Shown one piece after another: positions 7,276 to 12,924 of a stretch of DNA of 12,924 bases. This stretch comes from JBNRMR01 sp050309705 (GTDB lineage Bacteria; Bacillota; Clostridia; Christensenellales; UBA1750), in contig JBNRMR010000040.1 of assembly GCA_050309705.1 (NCBI GenBank), positions 1 through 12,924 of the forward strand, given 5' to 3'. Below the pieces are notes generated by a model that was not told the DNA's origin, ran no database searches, and saw only the letters and a list, made by a program, of their open reading frames with translations. The translations under genes and the position numbers were made by a program. How positions within the stretch are numbered: the stretch's first letter is position 1; the number at the start of each line of letters is the position of its first letter.

Positions 7276-7422
7276 GGTCATGCTCCGCTTAACTATGGAA
7301 TTCATGAGGATGGTTTCCGGCTGGAGCTATAAAATGCAAATGATTTAAATGTTGAGCTATGGAAAGCCAAAAGGCGGATCATGCCTTGTTTTTAATAGGT
7401 ATAGTCAAAAAGCGTTAAATTA

Positions 7423-7452
7423 AAACAGCAGGAGAAACCGAGCCTGCTGTTT
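7423..7452 (-). terminator. intrinsic terminator of the prfC-typA unit
   Basis: AAACAGCAGG (7423-7432) pairs perfectly with CCTGCTGTTT (7443-7452) across a 10-base loop. On the minus strand the hairpin is followed by TTTTAATTTAA. It starts 22 bases after the typA stop codon. Confidence 0.82.
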
Positions 7453-7473
7453 CAATTTCAAAAACATGTCAGA

Positions 7474-9303
7474 TCATGCGTTTTTGGGCCTTGCGGCTCT
7501 GCGGCGCTCGTGGATGTCCAAAAGGCGCTTTCGCAGACGGATGCTTTTTGGCGTCACCTCGATAAGCTCATCGTCGGCGATGAAATCAAGGGCAAATTCA
7601 AGGGTCATGGGCCGCACAGGCTGCAATCGCATTGCGTCCTCTGCGGCGGCACTGTTGCGCATGTTGGTGACCTGCTTCTCCTTGCAGACATTTATGTCCA
7701 TGTCGTCGCTTCGGGCATTCTTGCCCACCACCATGCCTGCGTAGACCTCCTCACCGGGGGTGACGAAAAGCTCGCCCCTCTCCTGGGCGTAGAAAAGGCC
7801 ATAGCGCATGGCTGTGCCTGCCTCCCAGGCGACGATGCTGCCGGAGATTCTGGTGATGATGTCGCCGCGATGTCTTTCATAGCTGTCAAAGATGGAGGAC
7901 ATTATCCCTTCGCCCCTTGTGAGGGTCAAAAATTCGCTTCTATACCCGAAAAGCCCTCGGGAGGGAACGGTAAACTCGATGCGCGTCCGCTCGCCCACCA
8001 CCATGCTTTCCACCTTGCCCCTGCGCTCGCCCAAAGACTCCATCACTGCGCCCATATGAGCTGACGGCACGTCAACCAGCACTCTTTCGATGGGCTCCAT
8101 CAGCTTTCCGTTTTCCTCTTTCATCAAAACAACCGGCTTTGAAACGGCGAACTCATAGCCCTGTCTGCGCATATTTTCAATAAGCACGGACATGTGCAGC
8201 TCGCCTCTGCCGCTGACTTTGAATGAGTCGGTCAGGTCGGTGTCTTCAACCCGCAAGGAAACGTCGGTGAGGGTTTCCCGCACAAGTCTTTCCCGAAGAT
8301 GGCGTGAGGTGACGTATTTGCCCTCCCTGCCGGCAAGGGGGCTGTCGTTCACTTTGAATGTGACGGCGATGGTGGGCTCCGATATCCTGATGAAGGGTAG
8401 CGGCTCCACGGCCTCCGGCGGGCAGAGGGTATCGCCGATGTGCAGCTCTGCAAAGCCGGAAACGGCTATGATGTCGCCCATTTTTGCCTCCTGCACCTCA
8501 ACGCGCTTTAGGCCGTCAAACATGTAAAGGGTGTTAACCCGCTCCGGCTGGGGCGTGTCGTCCCTAAGGACGTTGGCCCTTACCGCCATCATTCCCTTGG
8601 AAAGGCTGCCGCGCTCAATGCGGCCAATTCCCACCCTGCCCACATACTCGTTGTAGTCGATGGCGGATATCAGCGCCTGGGCAGGGCCGCCCAAATCCCC
8701 CTTCGGTGCGGGGATATATTTGAGGATGGTGTCAAAAAGTGGGCGCAGGTCCTCTCCCAGATTATCCATGTCGAAAGAAGCGTTGCCTTGTCTGGCGGAT
8801 GCAAATATGAAGGGGCAGTCCAGTTGATTTTCCCCTGCACCAAGATCAATTAAAAGGTCCAAAATCTCGTCGATTACCTCATTGGGCCTTGCGTCCTGGC
8901 GGTCGATCTTGTTTATGACCACAATCGCCCTGTGGCCCAGCTCCAGCGCCTTTAAAAGCACAAAGCGGGTTTGGGGCATTGGGCCTTCGAATGAATCCAC
9001 CAGCAAGATGACGCCGTCCACCATCTTCAGCACACGTTCAACCTCGCCGCCGAAATCAGCGTGGCCGGGGGTATCCACTATGTTTATCTTAACGCCTTCG
9101 TATTCAACGGCGGTGTTCTTGGCGAGTATGGTTATGCCTCGCTCCCGCTCGATATCGTTTGAGTCCATCACCCGGTCCATCACGGCCTGGTTTTCTCTGA
9201 ACACGCCGGACTGCTTTAGCATTTCGTCCACCAGCGTGGTCTTGCCGTGGTCAACGTGGGCGATTATCGCCACATTTCGTAAATCATTCCTTGTGGTAAG
9301 CAA
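7474..9303 (-). CDS. typA: translational GTPase TypA/BipA
   Basis: TypA (BipA) is a ribosome-associated GTPase related to EF-G and LepA, linked in other bacteria to 50S assembly and stress or cold adaptation. The 609-aa protein is full length. G motifs seen: AHVDHGKT (15-22), RGIT in switch I (55-58), DTPGH (77-81) and NKID (131-134). These are followed by the beta-barrel domain, the EF-G-like domains and the BipA-type C-terminal part ending in a Lys/Arg-rich tail. It starts with TTG: AAGGAG (plus 9310-9315) lies 6 nt before it, the N-terminus matches the family there, and the next internal ATG would remove the P-loop. It is the second gene after prfC, separated by 28 nt, and ends at the hairpin at 7423-7452. 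Confidence 0.96.
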   Translation of the reverse strand: MLTTRNDLRNVAIIAHVDHGKTTLVDEMLKQSGVFRENQAVMDRVMDSNDIERERGITILAKNTAVEYEGVKINIVDTPGHADFGGEVERVLKMVDGVILLVDSFEGPMPQTRFVLLKALELGHRAIVVINKIDRQDARPNEVIDEILDLLIDLGAGENQLDCPFIFASARQGNASFDMDNLGEDLRPLFDTILKYIPAPKGDLGGPAQALISAIDYNEYVGRVGIGRIERGSLSKGMMAVRANVLRDDTPQPERVNTLYMFDGLKRVEVQEAKMGDIIAVSGFAELHIGDTLCPPEAVEPLPFIRISEPTIAVTFKVNDSPLAGREGKYVTSRHLRERLVRETLTDVSLRVEDTDLTDSFKVSGRGELHMSVLIENMRRQGYEFAVSKPVVLMKEENGKLMEPIERVLVDVPSAHMGAVMESLGERRGKVESMVVGERTRIEFTVPSRGLFGYRSEFLTLTRGEGIMSSIFDSYERHRGDIITRISGSIVAWEAGTAMRYGLFYAQERGELFVTPGEEVYAGMVVGKNARSDDMDINVCKEKQVTNMRNSAAAEDAMRLQPVRPMTLEFALDFIADDELIEVTPKSIRLRKRLLDIHERRRAARPKNA

Positions 9304-9331
9304 ATTATTCTCCTTTGTAATCCATTCATGG

Positions 9332-10930
9332 CTATCTTTCAGCCACGTCCGTCAGCTCGAGGCCATCATTGTTTTCAAGAGCCCAGTGGATGCTCCAATC
9401 GTTCTCAAATAGGAGCACATCTCTGTCCCGCCTATCCACACCGCGCTTGGTGGAGGATATCAACCTCAGCTTGTCTGGAGGGACGGCGGATTTGGCTATC
9501 CACCGCACATGCCTGAAACTGAGCGGTTCGATGCTGGCCTCAACGCCATACTCGCTTTTTAACCGGTGCATGAGAACGTCAAACTGCAAAACGCCCACCA
9601 CGCCTACGATATAGTCCTCGCGGCCGGTGCCGACATATTTAAACGTCTGCACAGCGCCCTCCTCGGCAAGCTGGGTCACTCCCTTTTGAAACTGCTTGCG
9701 CCGAAGGCTATCCAGCACCCAGACCCTTGAAAAATGCTCCGGTGCGAAAAGGGGGATGCCGGCATATTTTACGCGCCTGCCGGTGCAAAGGGTGTCTCCC
9801 AGGGCGAATATGCCCGGGTCAAAAAGGCCGATAATGTCGCCGGGGTAGGCCTCATCCACGCCCTTGCGCTCGTCGGCCATAAAGCTCTGGGGCTGGGCGG
9901 GTTTTATCATCCTTTCGGCGCGGGCATGCCAGACATCCTCGCCCCTTTTGAAGATTCCGGAGCAGACCCGCATGAAGGCGATCCTGTCCCTGTGGGCGGG
10001 GTTCATGTTGGCCTGAATCTTAAATATGAAGCCAGAGAAATCCGGGCTTAAGGGGTCGATCACTTCTCCCTCGGCCTCTCTGCCGAAGGGTGGGGAGGTG
10101 TACTCGATGAAGCGCTCCAGAAAGCTTTCGACACCAAAGTTGTTCATGGCGCTTCCAAAGAACATGGGGGAAAGCTCGCCGTTGCGGACTCTTTCAATGT
10201 CGAACTCGTCGCCCGCTCCGTCTAAAAGCTCCAGCTCCCCTTCCAGCCTTTCAAGATAATGCCCCGCGAGCTTTTTCTTGGCTTCGCTGATAGAAACGCG
10301 CTCCACCTGCGCCTGCTTGGAGCCGTGCCTTCCGCCGGAATACAGCTCCACATGACCACCCTGGCGGTGAAAAACGCCCTGAAAGTCACCGTCGACGCCT
10401 ATGGGCCAAGTGATTGGGCAGCAGCGTATTCCCAGCACGCTCTCGATTTCGTCCATCAGCTCAAAGGGATCCCTTGCGGAGCGGTCCATCTTGTTCACAA
10501 ATGTAAAAACGGGAATTCCCGCTTTTTTGGTGACGTTAAAAAGCTTTATGGTCTGTTCCTCCACGCCCTTTGCACCGTCGATAAGCATCACGGCGGAGTC
10601 CGCCGCCATAAGCGTGCGGTATGTGTCCTCGGAAAAGTCCTGATGGCCAGGGGTGTCCAGTATGTTTATTCGGCAGCCGCCAAAGTCAAACTGCATCGCC
10701 GAGGAAGTGACGGAAATTCCCCTCTGCTTTTCTATCTCCATCCAGTCGCTGGTGGCATGGCGGGCGGCCTTCCTGGCCTTCACTGAGCCGGCAAGGCGGA
10801 TTGCGCCCCCGTAGAGCAATAGCTTTTCCGTGAGGGTTGTCTTTCCCGCGTCCGGGTGCGAAATTATGGCAAAAGTTCGCCTTCTTTTTATTTCTTCGGA
10901 TAATGATCTTTCGATATCGTTCATTTGCAT
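9332..10930 (-). CDS. prfC: peptide chain release factor 3 (RF3)
   Basis: RF3 is the GTPase that removes RF1/RF2 from the ribosome after peptide release. The protein has 532 aa, standard for the family. Seen: P-loop SHPDAGKT (24-31), switch I GISVTSS (71-77), DTPGHQDF (92-99), NKMDR (146-150), and the long C-terminal RF3 domain. Three in-frame ATGs are possible: 10939, 10930 and 10924. The Shine-Dalgarno-like AAAGGA sits directly against the first but 8 nt before the second, so 10930 is preferred. It is the first gene of a two-gene unit with typA, driven by the promoter at 10992-11021. Confidence 0.95.
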   Translation of the reverse strand: MQMNDIERSLSEEIKRRRTFAIISHPDAGKTTLTEKLLLYGGAIRLAGSVKARKAARHATSDWMEIEKQRGISVTSSAMQFDFGGCRINILDTPGHQDFSEDTYRTLMAADSAVMLIDGAKGVEEQTIKLFNVTKKAGIPVFTFVNKMDRSARDPFELMDEIESVLGIRCCPITWPIGVDGDFQGVFHRQGGHVELYSGGRHGSKQAQVERVSISEAKKKLAGHYLERLEGELELLDGAGDEFDIERVRNGELSPMFFGSAMNNFGVESFLERFIEYTSPPFGREAEGEVIDPLSPDFSGFIFKIQANMNPAHRDRIAFMRVCSGIFKRGEDVWHARAERMIKPAQPQSFMADERKGVDEAYPGDIIGLFDPGIFALGDTLCTGRRVKYAGIPLFAPEHFSRVWVLDSLRRKQFQKGVTQLAEEGAVQTFKYVGTGREDYIVGVVGVLQFDVLMHRLKSEYGVEASIEPLSFRHVRWIAKSAVPPDKLRLISSTKRGVDRRDRDVLLFENDWSIHWALENNDGLELTDVAER

Positions 10931-10991
10931 TTTTATCATCCTTTGTCTAAAACCTGCGCTAAAGTCAGTGTATCATAGAACGCAACGCTTA

Positions 10992-11021
10992 ATTATATTA
11001 TAAACACCACAGCTAGGTCAA
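10992..11021 (-). promoter_or_regulatory. sigma-A/sigma-70 promoter for prfC-typA
   Basis: On the minus strand, TTGACC (plus 11016-11021) and TATAAT (plus 10992-10997) are separated by 18 bp. A second TATAAT at 10997-11002 is too close to this -35 box. The site is about 60 nt upstream of the prfC start, and no other good match is seen in this intergenic region. Confidence 0.7.
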
Positions 11022-11042
11022 TCCCAGCGGGAGGGGAAATCC

Positions 11043-11105
11043 GTGCATATTTTGCGAAGGCCCGGCGTTTTTGTAAATAAACCCACCTGTTTTGCATATA
11101 AGTAG
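11043..11105 (+). CDS. possible 20-aa leader ORF, GTG start
   Basis: A GGAGG at 11030-11034 lies 8 nt before a GTG that opens a 20-codon frame (VHILRRPGVFVNKPTCFAYK) ending with TAG at 11103-11105. The ribosome site is better than that of the following gene at 11154. No homology is recognised, and the frame may be chance. The rest of this gap (11022-11153) shows no clear plus-strand promoter; TATAAG at 11097-11102 lacks a -35 box at proper spacing. Confidence 0.2.
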   Translation: MHILRRPGVFVNKPTCFAYK

Positions 11106-11153
11106 AATGAAAACGGGTCAAAAGATCAAATGGCTTTGCGGGGGATTTACTAA

Positions 11154-12383
11154 ATGATCATACAAACCGGCGTCAAAACAAAAAACGCAGCCAAAAAGCG
11201 GAAAAAGAGCGCTGTCGTCATCTCCTTGGTTCTTGTCGCGGCGTTGATAAGCGCTGCGGCCCTGCTTTCCGGCAGGCTTCCGCCTCGCCCCAGGGAGGAT
11301 TTGCTTTCCCGGCAGCCCCCGGTCTATGAAGGAGTAATAGAAATTTGGCTTTCTGAAACCTTTCAGCCGGGCAAGGGCAGCTATCATCGCTGGCTTTTGA
11401 ACAGCGCCGCCATATATGAAAGGGAAAACAGCGGCAGCTTCATCGAGTTGAAGGTGGTGGCGCCGGAGGTGGCAAAAGGGCTGATTGCCCTGGGTGAGGA
11501 CCTTCCCGACGCAATCATATGTTCGGGAGGAGTCATTTCAAACGCGGAGCTTCTGCTGGCGCAGGAGGACTTGTGGGGCGTGTTGCCTGCTTTTGTCGAA
11601 GCTGTCAGCGAAAGCGGTGAAGTTTACGGCATTCCCATATCCGCCGGGGCCTATACGATACTTTACAATAAAGACAGACTTTTGCAGGCAGGAATAAGCG
11701 GGCAGGTAACGGCAGAAAATATTGGGGGACTTTATCAGGGAGCATCCGCCAGACCCAGACGCAGCGCATCATATGCCATAAATTGCCCGAAGACGGAATA
11801 CATTTCCTATTCCGTGGCGCTTTTAAGCATGATGGATTTGCTCCTGGTTGACGCAGCAATTCTTCCGCCCAATATATTCACAGTCGAAGGAAAGTTTGTC
11901 TGGGCTGACTTCGTTCTGGAAAAAAGAAGCGCCGCATATGCAGCCACCCAGAAGGAGGTCTTTCGTATAAGGCAGTTGGAAGCCGGCAACAGCGCCTTTC
12001 AATGGCAGGTGCATCAGCAGCCATGTCCATACACGGACCAGCTTTTGTCGCTGCATATATTTAAGGCCACGGCAAAAACTGAAGAAAAGCAAAGGGCCCT
12101 TTTGCTTTTTGCGGAGATTTTGCTTAGCGAACAACGGCAGAAGGCCCTGTCGGACATTGGCGCTTTCAGCGTGCTGGACGAGTTCGATTATATCTACCCA
12201 CCCGCAAGCGCAATGAATATCATGGAGGAGGGGCTGAAAAGCCCGGATCTTTTGGTGCCCAACATGCTTTCGTGGAATGCAAGCGCTCAAAGGATAATCG
12301 GCGCAGAGGGCAGCGGCAAGGATGCGGCTGAGCGGCTGCAAAGCCTTCGGTATTTACTTGAAAATATTAACCTTTTGGAGTAA
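11154..12383 (+). CDS. membrane-anchored or exported solute-binding-like protein
   Basis: The 409-aa protein starts with a basic stretch (KKRKK, about 14-18) and one hydrophobic segment (about 19-40), so it should be exported or anchored in the membrane with the rest outside. There is no Cys near the end of this segment, so the lipobox of typical Gram-positive binding proteins is absent. The segment GEVYGIPISAGAYTILYNKD (155-174) is characteristic of family 1 extracellular solute-binding proteins (MalE-like), and IEIWLSE (62-68) fits their first beta strand. The C-terminal half is divergent. No ABC permease or ATPase gene lies next to it in the window; murB follows after 35 nt. The Shine-Dalgarno is weak (GGGGGAT, 11140-11146). 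The binding-protein fold is likely, but ligand and role are not known. Confidence 0.75.
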   Translation: MIIQTGVKTKNAAKKRKKSAVVISLVLVAALISAAALLSGRLPPRPREDLLSRQPPVYEGVIEIWLSETFQPGKGSYHRWLLNSAAIYERENSGSFIELKVVAPEVAKGLIALGEDLPDAIICSGGVISNAELLLAQEDLWGVLPAFVEAVSESGEVYGIPISAGAYTILYNKDRLLQAGISGQVTAENIGGLYQGASARPRRSASYAINCPKTEYISYSVALLSMMDLLLVDAAILPPNIFTVEGKFVWADFVLEKRSAAYAATQKEVFRIRQLEAGNSAFQWQVHQQPCPYTDQLLSLHIFKATAKTEEKQRALLLFAEILLSEQRQKALSDIGAFSVLDEFDYIYPPASAMNIMEEGLKSPDLLVPNMLSWNASAQRIIGAEGSGKDAAERLQSLRYLLENINLLE

Positions 12384-12418
12384 TATATATATTAGGTGGA
12401 ATTGTCATAGAGGTAGCA

Positions 12419-12924
12419 ATGAATAATGATATCATTTCCCATATTCAAAGGACATTCCAAGGCATTCACTTCGATGGAACCCTTTGTAAGGACGTCCCTT
12501 TAAAGAAATATACAACGTTTAAAATTGGCGGAAACGCTGCTGCTCTGTTGAATGCGGCCAGTGCAGGCGATATTGAAAAGGCCGTCAGCGCAGCGAAGGA
12601 AAAAGACATACCGTTCTTCGTGATGGGCAACGGCTCCAATGTCCTTGCAAGAGACGAGGGCTATGAGGGCATTGTGATAAGGCTTGCAAAGGCCATGTCC
12701 CAAATAAGCGCCGAGGGGCCGGTGCTCCATGCAGGAGCGGGGGCCTTGTTGTCGCAGATATCAAACGCCGCCCTGGGCCGCTCCCTTACGGGCTTCGAGT
12801 TTGCAGGGGGAATACCCGGTAGCGCCGGGGGCGCTCTTGTGATGAACGCCGGAGCTTATGGCGGGGAGATGGAGGATGTGGTGGTGGGGGCGAAGGTGGT
12901 CCGCGGGGGTGAAACGGTCTGCGT
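12419..12924 (+). CDS. murB: UDP-N-acetylenolpyruvoylglucosamine reductase, 5' part
   Basis: MurB is the FAD- and NADPH-dependent cytoplasmic enzyme that makes UDP-N-acetylmuramic acid in peptidoglycan synthesis. Only the first 168 codons are in the window. The FAD-binding domain is clear: YTTFKIGG (31-38), VMGNGSNVLA (68-77), GFEFAGGIPGSAGGALVMNA (124-143) and GAYGGE (144-149). The start at 12419 has AGAGG at 12409-12413 with 5-nt spacing. It is 35 nt downstream of the solute-binding-like gene with no terminator between, so co-transcription is possible. Confidence 0.95.
   Translation, partial: MNNDIISHIQRTFQGIHFDGTLCKDVPLKKYTTFKIGGNAAALLNAASAGDIEKAVSAAKEKDIPFFVMGNGSNVLARDEGYEGIVIRLAKAMSQISAEGPVLHAGAGALLSQISNAALGRSLTGFEFAGGIPGSAGGALVMNAGAYGGEMEDVVVGAKVVRGGETVC

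Larger units (their letters stand above)
7114..7473. other. 360-base non-coding gap between convergent units
   Basis: No ORF with a credible ribosome binding site is present. The gap holds the plus-strand terminator (7153-7204), a 14-bp inverted repeat (7243-7275) and the minus-strand typA terminator (7423-7452). The segment 7276-7422 is AT-rich and contains related short strings, CTATGGAA near 7294 and GAGCTAT near 7325 and 7355, but no structure I can name. Confidence 0.6.

Noticed and set aside
7510..8064. Plus-strand open frame of 184 codons antisense to typA
   Set aside because: The His/Gly/Ala-rich translation has no family signature, and TypA motifs cover the same DNA on the other strand.
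1..12924. Defence island, prophage, integron, CRISPR array, toxin-antitoxin pair or transposon
   Set aside because: No matching gene families, regularly spaced repeats, recombinases or tRNA-linked attachment sites were found by reading both strands.

Overview
The window looks like a stretch of chromosome from an anaerobic Bacillota (Clostridia-type) bacterium of moderately high GC content. The evidence is a rubrerythrin, a DUF1540 Cys-rich mini-protein, Shine-Dalgarno sites close to AGGAGG, consensus housekeeping promoters, and closely packed genes. I see no rRNA, tRNA, CRISPR array, transposase, phage gene or recognisable defence system. This is mostly housekeeping and sugar-catabolic sequence with some unusual details.

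Layout. (1) 1-5142, plus strand: a three-gene glycan-utilisation operon encoding a sedoheptulokinase-like FGGY sugar kinase, a class I mannose-6-phosphate-isomerase-like cupin enzyme and a cytoplasmic GH38 alpha-mannosidase. It probably continues upstream of the window, where a transporter would be expected. It ends at a hairpin terminator (5196-5221) shared with the convergent rubrerythrin gene. (2) 5249-5934: rubrerythrin on the minus strand, with a perfect TTGACA/TATAAT promoter and a palindrome just after the -10 box that looks like a PerR/Fur-type operator. (3) 5935-7204: a CaCA-family Na+/Ca2+ exchanger-like membrane protein and a 56-aa DUF1540 protein on the plus strand, closed by a 16-bp-stem terminator. 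(4) 7205-7473: non-coding sequence with a 14-bp inverted repeat and the terminator of the minus-strand operon. (5) 7474-11021: prfC (RF3) followed by typA (BipA), two translational GTPases transcribed leftward from one promoter at 10992-11021. (6) 11154-12924, plus strand: an N-terminally anchored protein resembling an extracellular solute-binding protein, then the 5' part of murB, which runs off the window.

How the genes may work together. Imported manno-oligosaccharides would be trimmed by the GH38 enzyme in the cytoplasm, and the isomerase and kinase would send the released sugar toward fructose-6-phosphate. The isomerase-like protein has Gln where I expect the catalytic Arg of phosphomannose isomerases, so its substrate is open. 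The rubrerythrin is an oxidative-stress peroxidase. RF3 and TypA act on the ribosome. The solute-binding-like protein has no transporter partner in view and no lipobox Cys, and its role is unknown.
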